The notes: generated by a model not told the origin, from the sequence alone. 64,000 bases of DNA from Neobacillus rhizosphaerae (GCF_937468385.1 NZ_CALBWS010000003.1:1-64000), one strand, 5' to 3'. Counted from the stretch's first letter, positions 24,635-34,176 are shown. Program-made: numbers and translations.

Positions 24635-25970
24635 TGTCGATATAATGGGAAACGGCAGCTATCGCCAGTTTTTCCTCACGGGCCTCGATCATTTGGAGGC
24701 CTTGTTTTTCCCATTTAATCTTTTCCCGTTTCTTTAAGAGGATTTGCTGCTGGGCGATACTTTTCACCATCGCTGACTGTACATCCAGTGGCTCTTCTTT
24801 TGTTCTCTTTATGAGTGTCTTATCCTCAATCCCAATCATTAAAAATAAATGTCGTTGTCTAAGGCGCTTTAAATAGGCGAGTGCGCTTTCTTCATGAAGA
24901 AAGGTCCTTACGTCACTGAATAATAAAAGTAGACTTCGTTTCTTTTGTACCATTTCTAAATATTGCAGAACGGCCGCATAATTAGACTCAGCGGCATCCA
25001 CGTTAAGATGATAGGTAGCATGGAGAATCGTCTGTAAATGAGCCATTCCTTTAGCTGGTGGGACAAAGACTTTTATTTCCTTAGAAAAAGCAAGGACAGA
25101 AACATAATCGCCATTTTTTAGTGCCGCTGCTGTTACGGTCAGGGCCGCTTCTAACGCTTTTTCTAAACGATTCCCTTTCGTCAATTCTGCTCCCATCATT
25201 CTCCCGCAATCAATTAAAATGGTAATATACTTCCCGTGTTCCGGCTCATAATCATTCGTCATCACTTCTTGCAGCTTCGCGGTTTGGCGCCAGTTAATCT
25301 TTCGCGGATCATCACCTACGACATAACTTCTAATCTTTGAAAAATCTCCTACACCATTGCGCTGTCTGCGAATTTTCAACCCTTCGTACACTAGAAATTT
25401 TTGCGCATTTTCTAGATACTGCTTTGTCTCAGTTAAATCAGGAATAACTTTTACTGATTCCATTAATTCAACTGTCTTTTGCTTTTCCCATAACCCCAAT
25501 AAACTTGAATAACGAAAATAAAGCTTTTTTATTTCGTAATTTCCTCTTACCAATGCAATCGTCTCATAGGTTATCTCTGTTGTTGATTCCTTCTCTGCCA
25601 CTCCAAATACAGGAAATGATGTTTCAAATGTTTGTGGCAGACCATCAATTAAACGGAAAGAAAAAGAATGCTGTGATTGATTATTAATTTCAAGCTGCAC
25701 TGGATAGGTAATCCCTCTTTCCAGCTCTGCCGAAAAAGTCCGTTTAATGGAAAGCTGCTTTTTATTCGGTGAAAGGAGTAGGTCAACCAAACTAATTAAA
25801 AATACGATGATATTGACTGTGATGACGTTTCTCCATGAGATTCCCCAACCCATTCCACTTAATAAAACAAGAGAAATAAAAAGGTATAGAAGCAATAAGC
25901 GTTTTGTTGGTAAAACCCCTCTATCTCGGAACAGGAACCGACCCCACAAGTTCTTCAATAATTTGGTCAA
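24612..25970 (-). CDS. DUF58 domain protein (YeaD-like)
   Basis: A 452-residue protein with two N-terminal membrane helices (LLLLYLFISLVLLSGMGWGI and ITVNIIVFLISLVDLLL), a beta-rich middle and the DUF58/vWA-like part with the hallmark GDDPRKINWRQTAKLQEVMT. It is the standard partner of MoxR ATPases. Translation starts at a TTG 50 bases inside the end of the MoxR gene, with GGAGGGA as ribosome site, so the two are coupled. It probably works with the AAA ATPase as a vWA-type chaperone partner. Confidence 0.9.
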   Translation of the reverse strand: MTKLLKNLWGRFLFRDRGVLPTKRLLLLYLFISLVLLSGMGWGISWRNVITVNIIVFLISLVDLLLSPNKKQLSIKRTFSAELERGITYPVQLEINNQSQHSFSFRLIDGLPQTFETSFPVFGVAEKESTTEITYETIALVRGNYEIKKLYFRYSSLLGLWEKQKTVELMESVKVIPDLTETKQYLENAQKFLVYEGLKIRRQRNGVGDFSKIRSYVVGDDPRKINWRQTAKLQEVMTNDYEPEHGKYITILIDCGRMMGAELTKGNRLEKALEAALTVTAAALKNGDYVSVLAFSKEIKVFVPPAKGMAHLQTILHATYHLNVDAAESNYAAVLQYLEMVQKKRSLLLLFSDVRTFLHEESALAYLKRLRQRHLFLMIGIEDKTLIKRTKEEPLDVQSAMVKSIAQQQILLKKREKIKWEKQGLQMIEAREEKLAIAAVSHYIDIMNQNLL

Positions 25971-26850
25971 CGGTTGCTCCCTCCAATTCTACATGCGGGG
26001 ATAACTGAATACGATGTCTTAATGCCGGTTTTGCGACCATTTTGATATCATCCGGCGTCACATAGTTCCGGCCTGCTAGATACGCCCATGCTTGAGCCGC
26101 TTTCCCAATGGAGATTCCTGCTCTTGTACTTGCCCCAAAGCGAATGGATTCCGAATCACGCGTTTTCCTGACAATCTGCATCATATAATTTAAAACACTT
26201 TCCCCAACTGTAACGCTTTCAATCTCTTTTCTAATCGATATAAAAGTGTCCATATCGAGAATAGCTGAACCATAATTTTCGTCAAAGCTAGATTCAATCA
26301 CTCGCTTTAAGACATTTTTTTCTTCGTCAAACGATGGAAAATCAATAAGCAGCTTAAAAAGAAAACGATCCTGTTGCGCTTCTGGCAGTGGATATGTACC
26401 TTCAAATTCAATTGGGTTTTGCGTCGCCACTACGAAAAATACCTCTGGTAACGGATATGTTTCACCTTGGATGGTGACTTGCTTTTCTTCCATTGCCTCA
26501 AGCAGAGCTGCTTGTGTTTTTGCGGGTGTGCGGTTTATTTCATCAGCTAAGAGAATATTGGTGAAAATTGGTCCTTTTAGTGTTTGAAAGGTGCTTTCCT
26601 TCATATTATAAATCGTGCTTCCTGTAATATCACTTGGAAGCAGGTCCGGCGTAAACTGAATACGGTTAAAGTCTCCACCCAATAGATTGGCAAGCGTTCG
26701 CACCATTTGCGTTTTGCCTGTACCCGGCACACCTTCAAGCAAGACATGGCCCCCTGATAGAATGGCTGATAATAGCAGTCTTAAATTTATATTTTGACCG
26801 AGGATCCGCTGTTCATATTTTTCCAAAAAGGATGTTATTTCTGTTTTCAT
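25921..26850 (-). CDS. MoxR-family AAA+ ATPase (YeaC-like)
   Basis: A 309-residue AAA ATPase with Walker A EGVPGTGKTQMVRTLA, Walker B ILLADEINRTPAKTQAALLE, sensor VATQNPIEFEGTYPLPEAQQ, an arginine finger in DRFLFKL, and a helical lid (RFGASTRAGISIGKAAQAWA). MoxR enzymes act as chaperones that insert cofactors or activate vWA-domain partners. The start is the ATG overlapping the end of the DUF4350 gene, preceded by AGGTGGAGG; an upstream ATG would add 15 residues. Confidence 0.94.
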   Translation of the reverse strand: MKTEITSFLEKYEQRILGQNINLRLLLSAILSGGHVLLEGVPGTGKTQMVRTLANLLGGDFNRIQFTPDLLPSDITGSTIYNMKESTFQTLKGPIFTNILLADEINRTPAKTQAALLEAMEEKQVTIQGETYPLPEVFFVVATQNPIEFEGTYPLPEAQQDRFLFKLLIDFPSFDEEKNVLKRVIESSFDENYGSAILDMDTFISIRKEIESVTVGESVLNYMMQIVRKTRDSESIRFGASTRAGISIGKAAQAWAYLAGRNYVTPDDIKMVAKPALRHRIQLSPHVELEGATVDQIIEELVGSVPVPR

Positions 26851-27986
26851 CCTTCCTCCACCTCTTTCCGTAAACTCTCTAGTTTTTTCGACCATAATAC
26901 GTATTCCTGTTTACTTATTTTTCCTTTTTTAAGAATGGTGACCAATTCGCTTAAAAAAGACTTAATCTCTCTTGAGGGCATTTGCGTCCACTTTTTTTCA
27001 AAATTACTAGAAAGATCCTTCCATTCCCTACTGTATGGAATTTGCCATCGTTCTTGTAATAGCAGCTTAACATAATCAGCTTGGATCAGTAATGAATCAT
27101 GATATCGCTTGCCTCGAAGGTACCAGGCAGCAATAGCTTGAATTCCCTCATCACTAAACCGAACTGACTCTTCCCGTGGAATGTAAATAGGTCCAAAACG
27201 CTTTCCTTTTAACCAAAGCCAAAGAAGTGTCAGCAGGATTCCTTGCAGAACCAGAAGTAAAAACCACTTCGGGTAAACCGTCATAATCGATGATGCGTTC
27301 TGACTGCCATGCGTATACTCATCAAACAAAACCGTCCGTGCTTTACCTTCTTTAATAAGATTTAAAACAAGTGGTAAATGATCGTCATCTAACAAATTGT
27401 CATTTGTCATCCACTCGGGAGTAATCGTCACAAGCAACTGCCCGTTGCCAATAGGCCGTTTTAGTGCGACGGTTCCTCCATCATCATGAAGGAGAATCGT
27501 ATCTTTCTTGTTTGTCAGCAAGCGGATGGGAGAGCTTATTTCTGCTTTATACGTCTCTTGATTTTGGCTATAAACCTTTAAGCCTTTATCGGGTGTTAGC
27601 TGTTGATCATCGGGACTGGTTTCTAATTCAAACATCCCTTTAGGATTGGTTTTGAATAATAGAATCGTATTCCCAGCCTTCATAAAATCCTGATAGGCTT
27701 CCATTTCTTCTCTTTCAGGAATAAAAAATGGTTCGATCATAATAAGCACTTTTGGTTCGCCTCGTTTTGGCAGGTTCGTTGGTGCAGGAGTCCAGCTTTT
27801 CACATTTACTTCCTTTTTTAAATATGTATACAATGCCTTTACACCTGTGGGAGAAGGTGATTCAGACACATAGTTGGGGTAGGACTTTGGCTTTTGCGAA
27901 AAGGCAAAGGAACTGATTAGTATAAACAAGATGAGAAGAACAGTCAGCCAAATCCATCCCTGTCTCGCTGAATTTAGATTCTTCAA
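26847..27986 (-). CDS. DUF4350 domain membrane protein
   Basis: A 379-residue protein with an N-terminal helix (GWIWLTVLLILFILISSFAF), an extracytoplasmic DUF4350 domain (SPSPTGVKALYTYLKKEVNV and VLFDEYTHG) and a second helix (WFLLLVLQGILLTLLWLWL) near residue 250 before a cytoplasmic tail. It overlaps both neighbours by 4 bases (MoxR and DUF4129), so the genes are translationally coupled. DUF4350 resembles a Rossmann-like GATase domain without visible catalytic residues. Confidence 0.88.
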   Translation of the reverse strand: MKNLNSARQGWIWLTVLLILFILISSFAFSQKPKSYPNYVSESPSPTGVKALYTYLKKEVNVKSWTPAPTNLPKRGEPKVLIMIEPFFIPEREEMEAYQDFMKAGNTILLFKTNPKGMFELETSPDDQQLTPDKGLKVYSQNQETYKAEISSPIRLLTNKKDTILLHDDGGTVALKRPIGNGQLLVTITPEWMTNDNLLDDDHLPLVLNLIKEGKARTVLFDEYTHGSQNASSIMTVYPKWFLLLVLQGILLTLLWLWLKGKRFGPIYIPREESVRFSDEGIQAIAAWYLRGKRYHDSLLIQADYVKLLLQERWQIPYSREWKDLSSNFEKKWTQMPSREIKSFLSELVTILKKGKISKQEYVLWSKKLESLRKEVEEG

Positions 27987-28639
27987 GTGCTCTCCCCCAA
28001 CCTCTCAAGTGTTTGCTCATGTTCCCCAAGCATTTTTCTTACTTCCGTTTGAAACTGAAGACATTCGTCTTTTTGGACTTTACGCTCTCCATATGTCACT
28101 TCATCAAAAAAAGCAGCGAGATCATAAAATTGGACGGCCCATTGTTGATTTACTTTCCGAAGTTCCTCATAGTAATCCCAATTTGTTTTCCAAATTCTTG
28201 CCTCGAGCCAATTCTTTTCATGAAAATAAAGGAGCAAGGCTAAAAACAGATGGCGGGTGGAAAGCGTGTACTCTGTTAAGTCTTCTTGTTTTTTAGCTTC
28301 AATTAAATGCCTTTGGTATGACCAATTGATTTCTTTCTTGGATTGAAGCGGTTTTTTATTACGCAGCATTTTATTCCTACTGATAGTAGGCATCATAAAA
28401 AGGGCGGCCATGGTCAAAAGGATAATTACCACGATTATAATAGCAATAAGAATCGGCCCAGATGCACTACTGGCCGATTCGAAGGAAGGAAATAACTTCA
28501 ATAACTGCTCTGCAATCCATTGTTTGGCTTTTTCCCACAGGGCTTCCATCAAACCCTTTGTATTGTTGTGGTAAATCTGATATTCTCGTGTTTCTAAAAT
28601 GTCTTTGAGCTCTTCCCGTGCTTTGTTAGCATCAAGCAT
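27983..28639 (-). CDS. DUF4129 domain membrane protein
   Basis: A protein of about 218 residues with one helix (SGPILIAIIIVVIILLTMAA) and a C-terminal DUF4129 region (RHLFLALLLYFHEKNWLEAR and FDEVTYGERKV). DUF4129 often forms the C-terminus of transglutaminase-like membrane proteins; here it stands without the transglutaminase part. The start is taken at the ATG following AGGTG; two in-frame codons further upstream are possible starts. It overlaps DUF4350 by 4 bases. Confidence 0.85.
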   Translation of the reverse strand: MLDANKAREELKDILETREYQIYHNNTKGLMEALWEKAKQWIAEQLLKLFPSFESASSASGPILIAIIIVVIILLTMAALFMMPTISRNKMLRNKKPLQSKKEINWSYQRHLIEAKKQEDLTEYTLSTRHLFLALLLYFHEKNWLEARIWKTNWDYYEELRKVNQQWAVQFYDLAAFFDEVTYGERKVQKDECLQFQTEVRKMLGEHEQTLERLGEST

Positions 28640-28669
28640 AATCATCACCTAACTTATTTAGGTTATTTA

Positions 28670-29587
28670 TTATATTGTTTTTGTGTTGTAATCCTCTATC
28701 ATTTCTTTTAAATCATCTGCATCATGTCTTGTTTTTAAATCAAGATACATAACAGCATAGCCCACTGAGAAAATCATCGTCGTAAATAAAGTTGCGATGT
28801 TTACAATCAGTGTTAACAGTACACTATTACCTAAAAAGGAACCAAAGGTCATTTCGATTGCAAAACTTATACTTGAAATAATCAAATAAAAAATGATATA
28901 AAGCCCCATCAGCGCCCATGTTCGTTTTCGTGAAAGACGCCAGCTTCTTCCTAATCCAGGTGATTCCTTATCGAGCACGACAGAACCAAAATAAAAGCTC
29001 CAGCGGGTTAATAAGAGCCCAATTCCTACAGCAAAGCCTAAAAATAGAAGAATTGCCCCGAGAACACCTAAAATCGGATTCACCATATAGCCAAATACTG
29101 CTGTAAGAGTAACCATGACGATAGGGAAAATGATAATCCAAAACGTGATAAACCCGAATAATAAATTGCTTCCAATCATCGGCCAAAATCGAGAAAAAGC
29201 TTGTTTGATCACAGACCCAACTGTATATGCTTCATTTTTTCGAAGGTGATCGATTGCAAATAGAATGGCTGCCTTCGCAATCAGTGCCAAAACAACACTA
29301 ACCAAGCCTACTATTATTGTTCCTATGTCAACGCCAAAGTCGCTGGAATCAAACGTCCCTGTGTCTAAAAAACTCGAAAGATTTTGCTCAATCCAAGTAT
29401 TACCTTTGCCAACTTCCCTAAAAAAGCTTGTACCGGAAAATAACTGTAAAATAGCTTCAAGCAGAAAGACGGGTCCCATAAAAATGAGTAAAATTAAGAA
29501 AAAATCCTTAAAGCGATTTTTACTTAAACTAAACGTATGATCCAGTATTTCCCCAAATCCCTTTGGTTTGTTAAACTTTGTATCCAA
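28670..29587 (-). CDS. Multi-pass membrane protein heading the MoxR operon
   Basis: A 305-residue protein with about six membrane helices and an opening of the type PKGFGEILDHTFSLSKNRFK, as in glycerophosphodiester-phosphodiesterase membrane-domain-like proteins (YciC-like family). The internal pattern DKESPGLGRSWRLSRKRTW is typical of that group. It is the first gene of the six-gene minus-strand unit. Function unknown; it may organise the membrane complex of this operon. Confidence 0.8.
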   Translation of the reverse strand: MDTKFNKPKGFGEILDHTFSLSKNRFKDFFLILLIFMGPVFLLEAILQLFSGTSFFREVGKGNTWIEQNLSSFLDTGTFDSSDFGVDIGTIIVGLVSVVLALIAKAAILFAIDHLRKNEAYTVGSVIKQAFSRFWPMIGSNLLFGFITFWIIIFPIVMVTLTAVFGYMVNPILGVLGAILLFLGFAVGIGLLLTRWSFYFGSVVLDKESPGLGRSWRLSRKRTWALMGLYIIFYLIISSISFAIEMTFGSFLGNSVLLTLIVNIATLFTTMIFSVGYAVMYLDLKTRHDADDLKEMIEDYNTKTI

Positions 29588-29726
29588 TGCATAATCCCCC
29601 TAGAAAAAAATGATGATAATAAGACATATTTTAACATGATTCTTCCATCCATAGAGAAGAATATTGCAAAAAATTAGTAAATCCACTTAAAAACAGGTAA
29701 TATTTACTTTTTTATACATAAATAAG

Positions 29727-29876
29727 AAAAGCGCAAGCTTCCTTTGCGCGGCGTATGGACTGGAGCTCTTTGACTGAGATAAAGGAAACACGGAGAGCGA
29801 TAGCGATCCGATGCTGACTTATCGTAGGGAAAAGGGCGAAGTACACTAGCCGCTGGGCGCTGGAGCTGGACAATTC
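29727..29876. repeat. Bacillus-type intergenic repeat element
   Basis: The stretch starts AAAAGCGCAAGCTTCC, contains GGAAACACGGAGAGCGA and ends CGCTGGGCGCTGGAGCTGGA. It matches what I recall of a family of G+C-richer intergenic repeats found many times in Bacillus-related chromosomes. Copy number cannot be checked here. The remaining parts of 29588-30031 show no gene. Confidence 0.5.
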
Positions 29877-30031
29877 TCAAAGTCGAAAATTTTATACTTT
29901 CTTATCTTTTGAAATAAGCACATGCGCCCGTTTAGTAGATTAACTAATTTTCAAGTTATCCACAACATTGAATTTTATTATTCCTAAACAATAACAAAGG
30001 TAGGTCAATGTTGGACCTACCTCAATCTTGC

Positions 30032-31000
30032 TTATATGGTTACATCCTTACCAATAGCCATTAATCGCTTATTTACCTCTTCTTCGCTTAATCCATGCTC
30101 AGAAATGTAACGGTTCCGAGGATGAACTCTACATTCATGAGAACAACTTCGTAAATATTTATTTTCGTTATCCTCTGAGCAAAGAATTTTTTTATTACAC
30201 TCCGGATTTGCACAATTCACATATCGTTCACATGGCTCACCAGAAAAATAATCTCTCCCAACAATCACGTTCTCTTTTCGATTAACGGGTACACTGATGC
30301 GCTCATCAAAAACATAGAGTTGTCCATCCCATAAATCCCCTTGCACTTCAGGGTCTTTGCCATACGTGACAATCCCACCATCTAACTGTGATACATCTTC
30401 AAAGCCCTCTTTCAGCAGCCAACCTGAAAATTTTTCACAACGAATTCCGCCGGTACAATAGGTAAGAATCTTTTTCCCTTCGAATGTCTTCTTATTTTCT
30501 CTTATCCAATCAGGCAAGTCGCGGAAATTCGTTATATCTGGTCGAACCGCCCCTCTAAAATGTCCTAAATCGAATTCATAATCATTTCGAGCATCGATAA
30601 CAACCGTGTCTTCTCTTTGCATTTCCTCAAAGAATTCCTTTGGCTTTAAATGCTTACCCGTTTGCCTATTCGGATTGACATCATCTTCCAAACGCAAAGT
30701 AACAAGTTCAGGCCTAAAACGGACCCGCATTTTCTTAAAAGCATGCTCGGATGCATCATCTATTTTAAAAATCGTTCCAGCAAAAAGAGGATGCTCCTCC
30801 ATGTATTTCATATAAGAGTCCGTCTGTTCGATGGTGCCTGACACCGTCCCATTTATTCCTTCTGCGGCAATAATGATTCGTCCTTTTAAACCCAAATCAG
30901 TACAGAATTGAAGGTGTTCTTTTGCCAACTCTTCTGGATTCTCTATGACGACATATTTATAATACAATAACACTCTATATTCTTGATTCATGATAAACAT
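30032..31000 (-). CDS. trhO: tRNA uridine(34) hydroxylase TrhO (YbfQ-like rhodanese)
   Basis: A 322-residue protein with an N-terminal acylphosphatase-like domain ([20 protein letters not shown], and [12 protein letters not shown]), a rhodanese domain with active-site loop [15 protein letters not shown] (Cys182), and a Cys-rich C-terminus ([18 protein letters not shown] and [13 protein letters not shown]). This is the full architecture of TrhO, which hydroxylates U34 of tRNAs to 5-hydroxyuridine using oxygen. GAGGAG lies close to the chosen ATG; an ATG three codons later is an alternative. Monocistronic. Confidence 0.95.
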   Translation of the reverse strand: MFIMNQEYRVLLYYKYVVIENPEELAKEHLQFCTDLGLKGRIIIAAEGINGTVSGTIEQTDSYMKYMEEHPLFAGTIFKIDDASEHAFKKMRVRFRPELVTLRLEDDVNPNRQTGKHLKPKEFFEEMQREDTVVIDARNDYEFDLGHFRGAVRPDITNFRDLPDWIRENKKTFEGKKILTYCTGGIRCEKFSGWLLKEGFEDVSQLDGGIVTYGKDPEVQGDLWDGQLYVFDERISVPVNRKENVIVGRDYFSGEPCERYVNCANPECNKKILCSEDNENKYLRSCSHECRVHPRNRYISEHGLSEEEVNKRLMAIGKDVTI

Positions 31001-31182
31001 CTTACTCCTCTTAATTAAAGATTAACTTAACTACTATATCAAAGATTCGACTTTCTACACAAATTTTATAAAATATTGGGATCTAGCTTGCCCCAACTAA
31101 GCGGTTGATATTACCAACTCCTCTTCATTACTTTTTCTGATACAATTTTTATTAGGAAGAAAATTGAGGAGGGATCCTGCAA

Positions 31183-32358
31183 ATGAATAAACGTTATCTC
31201 CTCCTAGCAATGGTAATTGTCATAACCTTCATTGGAGGAATATTAACTGGAGTTTTATACTCTACTACCAATACACAAAAAAATGATACAAAATCTATCA
31301 ATATAGAAAATGTACCTAAATCAGCAATAAAGCCCGAAGAAAAACCATTACCAGAAATAGAAAAAGCACAATCAAAAGCCCTTATCGGTTATGTTCAGGA
31401 TTTCCGTGATCCAAATGTTATAGATTATGCCAAACTAACACATGTCATTTTCTCCTTTGCTCATCCGACAAAGGAGGGCGGCCTTTTGCTTAATGGCGAT
31501 CCTGCTTTAAATAACTTAAGGGCGATTGTTTCAAATGCAAAAAAATATCATACAAAGGTAATCCTTGGTGTTGGCGGCTGGTTTCACATCAAGGGCGGTG
31601 AATCCTATCCTTATTTTAAAGCGGCGATTTCAGACCCTGTATCCCGGACAAAACTCGTTCATGAGCTTTCTAGTTTTGTAGACCGTGAGAAATTAGATGG
31701 AATTGATATCGACTTTGAACACCCTCACTCTGCGGAAGATGCCGCGAATCTAGCTGCTTTCACAATGGAGTTAAGCAATCAACTGCATCCAAAAAACAAA
31801 GAATTGTCTATTGCCGTTTATGCAGGAATTCATGCTGTTACTTTGACCGAAACTGGATTTGTCAAATATGAGCCATCGATGTTTCAATATGTTGACCATG
31901 TCAATATCATGGCCTATGACGGTCAGTGGGATGATGGCTACCATGCCGCTAATTTATCTCCATATCCCTACACTGAGAAAATTGTAAACTATTGGGCGAA
32001 TTATTTTGAGACGAACCGTCTTTCAAAAGAGAAGCTCGTTTTGGGAGTTCCATTTTATGCCCAGCCGGAGAATCCAAAAATAAAACAGGTTTCTTATGAA
32101 GCGATCATAAACACTAATCCTGCAAATGCCTCTAGTGATACGGTAAAAATGAATGGTACGACCTATTATTATAATGGAGATGCAACGATGAAAAAGAAAA
32201 CTAAACTGGCACTTGATCACGGCTTTGGCGGGATGATGCTATGGGAAGTGGGTCTTGATGCACACGGACCGAACAGTTTAACGGGGACTATTTTTGATGT
32301 ATTGAAAAATACTAGCAAAGACCAGGTAAAATACTATGCCATAAAGAAAAATCAGTAA
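31183..32358 (+). CDS. Glycoside hydrolase family 18 protein (chitinase-like), membrane-anchored
   Basis: A 391-residue protein with an N-terminal signal anchor (YLLLAMVIVITFIGGILTGV), a linker, and a GH18 barrel: VIFSFAHPT, then KVILGVGGW, and the catalytic motif LDGIDIDFEHP (DxxDxDxE, acid Glu179). Substrate-binding residues follow at VNIMAYDGQWD and MMLWEVGLD. It should hydrolyse beta-1,4-GlcNAc polymers (chitin or peptidoglycan-related) outside the cell. No LysM or chitin-binding domain is fused. The ribosome site is GAGGAGGGA, and a strong terminator follows. Confidence 0.93.
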   Translation: MNKRYLLLAMVIVITFIGGILTGVLYSTTNTQKNDTKSINIENVPKSAIKPEEKPLPEIEKAQSKALIGYVQDFRDPNVIDYAKLTHVIFSFAHPTKEGGLLLNGDPALNNLRAIVSNAKKYHTKVILGVGGWFHIKGGESYPYFKAAISDPVSRTKLVHELSSFVDREKLDGIDIDFEHPHSAEDAANLAAFTMELSNQLHPKNKELSIAVYAGIHAVTLTETGFVKYEPSMFQYVDHVNIMAYDGQWDDGYHAANLSPYPYTEKIVNYWANYFETNRLSKEKLVLGVPFYAQPENPKIKQVSYEAIINTNPANASSDTVKMNGTTYYYNGDATMKKKTKLALDHGFGGMMLWEVGLDAHGPNSLTGTIFDVLKNTSKDQVKYYAIKKNQ

Positions 32359-32400
32359 AAAAGGCTGTCCACTCAAATTAGAGTGGACAGCCTTTTTTTA
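32357..32400 (+). terminator. Terminator of the GH18 gene
   Basis: GGCTGTCCACTC-AAATTA-GAGTGGACAGCC followed by T7. Confidence 0.95.
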
Positions 32401-32542
32401 CTTGTAAGGTCAATCTAAAATGGTGCTTGTCAATAAATTGTAATAAATTATGGCATTTGTCGAAGATTTTTCCAAAGTTTTTGAAGGATATTGTCGTAAA
32501 AAAGCGAATGAAGTATAAGTGTTAAAAAAAGGAGGAAATCAA

Positions 32543-32929
32543 ATGAAGAAAATATTAACCGTATTATGTGGAGGCTTAATCGCTTTAACTTTATTTGTGA
32601 CAACAGGGAATACTGTAAAGGCAGCGGAACAAACGAACCCAGCAGAAGTTAACGATCCTGATGATTGCGCTTGCCATGACGTAACAAAAATTTTAGGTGC
32701 TGAAAGGAATAAAACTGTTTCTAATTTAATAAGCAGTAACCAGTTTAAACAAGTCGAGAAGGATCTTAAAAAAGATGGACTTAAATGGAATGGCGCAAAT
32801 TCCATCGAAGTAATTAAATTTAATGCTACTGGCCAAATTTTAGTAGGTGTACCTTTTTCAAATGAACAAGGCACTGTAGAAATGTACATTTTTATTAATG
32901 GAGTTTTAGTTGGACATAATCCAATGTAG
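32543..32929 (+). CDS. Secreted protein of unknown family
   Basis: A 128-residue precursor with a clear signal peptide (KKILTVLCGGLIALTLFV to an AxA-like site TVKAA). The mature part has DDCACHDV near its start and repeats of a GAERNKTVSNLISSNQFKQV and GQILVGVPFSNEQGTVEMYI kind. The Cys-Ala-Cys-His tetrad could bind a metal or form a disulfide. The ATG is preceded by AAAAGGAGG. The gene is monocistronic with a terminator. I do not recognise the family; a small secreted toxin or bacteriocin precursor is conceivable, but nothing proves it. Confidence 0.7.
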   Translation: MKKILTVLCGGLIALTLFVTTGNTVKAAEQTNPAEVNDPDDCACHDVTKILGAERNKTVSNLISSNQFKQVEKDLKKDGLKWNGANSIEVIKFNATGQILVGVPFSNEQGTVEMYIFINGVLVGHNPM

Positions 32930-32942
32930 ATAACAATAAATA

Positions 32943-32985
32943 AAATCCTTTCCAGCCATTTTATATGTGGGGGAAGGATTTTTTT
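32943..32985 (+). terminator. Terminator of the secreted-protein gene
   Basis: AAATCCTTTCC pairs with GGGAAGGATTT, followed by T-rich sequence. Confidence 0.8.
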
Positions 32986-33008
32986 ATTATATCTCCGACT
33001 GGTTATTA

Positions 33009-33257
33009 CTAACCGATCTGTTCCTCATTATTTTCTGTATTTAGTAACATTCTTTTATTTGGTATTTGTGTTAAGTATGATTTTTTTAGAAGATAGGATA
33101 AATGTTCAATTGGCATCGAACCGTGACCCTTCCCCTCTCCGAGTGTAAACTGTACCGTAATTCCGTTATTAGCGATCACCGTAAGCGATTCAGCAGAGTT
33201 AAAATTACATTGATTTCCTTGAGAAATTTGATATTTAGTTCCTTCTTCAATCGGCAT
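33009..33257 (-). CDS. Small conserved-looking protein, unknown
   Basis: An 82-residue soluble protein with a good ribosome site (GGAGGGGCATA before ATG). Its sequence (YQISQGNQCNFNSAESLTVI, then NNGITVQFTLGEGKGHGSMP, then IEHLSYLLKKSYLTQ) suggests a short beta-rich domain. No family recognised. It stands alone between the secreted-protein gene (convergent) and the DUF1292 gene. Confidence 0.6.
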   Translation of the reverse strand: MPIEEGTKYQISQGNQCNFNSAESLTVIANNGITVQFTLGEGKGHGSMPIEHLSYLLKKSYLTQIPNKRMLLNTENNEEQIG

Positions 33258-33397
33258 TATGCCCCTCCTTTGATGATATTCTCTCTATCAGTATGCCATC
33301 AAGCAAAATATACATACATAATTTTTCCAATTTAAGCCCCTGAAGATTTCAAAATGAACAAAAAAAAGAGAGGTTCACCCCCTCCTGAATCAACCAA

Positions 33398-33667
33398 TCA
33401 TTCGTTCTCATCCATCATTTCATCAAATGCAGCGGATACTTTATCGAATTCATCATCACTTTCAATTGCTGAAAAATCACCTTCTTCGTCAACCTTTAAA
33501 AAGAAGATATCGATATCATCTTCCGTTTCTTGTTTGATGTCCTCTGCGAATCCGACGGCAACATACTCTGAACCCTCAATATTCATTACTCCAAGTACTT
33601 CAACTTCCTGTTCTACATCATTTTCATCGCTTATCGTAAAGATTTCGCCTACTTCAATTTTTGTCAT
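33398..33667 (-). CDS. DUF1292 family protein
   Basis: An 89-residue acidic protein starting MTKIEVGEIFTISDENDVEQ, with the DUF1292 core VLGVMNIEGSEYVAVGFAED and an acidic tail. GAGGGGG precedes the ATG; an upstream ATG has no ribosome site. DUF1292 (YrzB-like) proteins are common in Firmicutes, usually next to Holliday-junction resolvase genes. Here it stands apart from them. Function unknown. A GAGG/CCTC hairpin with eight T follows on the minus strand at about 33356-33388. Confidence 0.85.
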   Translation of the reverse strand: MTKIEVGEIFTISDENDVEQEVEVLGVMNIEGSEYVAVGFAEDIKQETEDDIDIFFLKVDEEGDFSAIESDDEFDKVSAAFDEMMDENE

Positions 33668-33827
33668 AGCAAAAATCCCCCTCAATTATTTATTATCTTT
33701 CTTCAAACAGTATCTCTTAAAAAAGGAAAATAATCCATAGACTTTCTATTTTATCATTATTAAAGCCACATAATTTTCATAAATCTCTTATAATAAGTGT
33801 AAAAAGTATTTAAAGGAGATTTTTTCT

Positions 33828-34124
33828 ATGAATCAAAAACAGTTAGAAGAAAAGATTGTCGAAAACTATAAAGGTGAGGAGAAAATGATGATTCTTATCT
33901 TTGCTCAGTGGTGCGTAAACCATGACCTTGACCCAGAAATGTTATATTTAAAGGCTTATCCAAGTCAGTCAGCTAACCCTTCCTTAAGAGAAGCAATCGA
34001 GTTAACGGTATCAAAAGAAGAAGCAGGAGATGTTGCCGATGACACCTTACTAGGTGTTTTATCGTTGTTTGGTAACGATGACCTTGCATTTGTAGTTACT
34101 GAAGAAATACAAAAAATGAAATAA
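33828..34124 (+). CDS. YxiS-like small protein
   Basis: A 98-residue soluble acidic protein with AAAGGAG before ATG. It contains ENYKGEEKMMILIFAQWCVN and LLGVLSLFGNDDLAFVVTEE, which I recall from Bacillus YxiS-type proteins of unknown function. Monocistronic, convergent with the DUF3307 gene across a shared terminator. The family call rests on memory. Confidence 0.65.
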   Translation: MNQKQLEEKIVENYKGEEKMMILIFAQWCVNHDLDPEMLYLKAYPSQSANPSLREAIELTVSKEEAGDVADDTLLGVLSLFGNDDLAFVVTEEIQKMK

Positions 34125-34176
34125 GCATTATCTTGTTGTAAAAGACACCACACTTTCCATCATATTTGCCCCAAAA

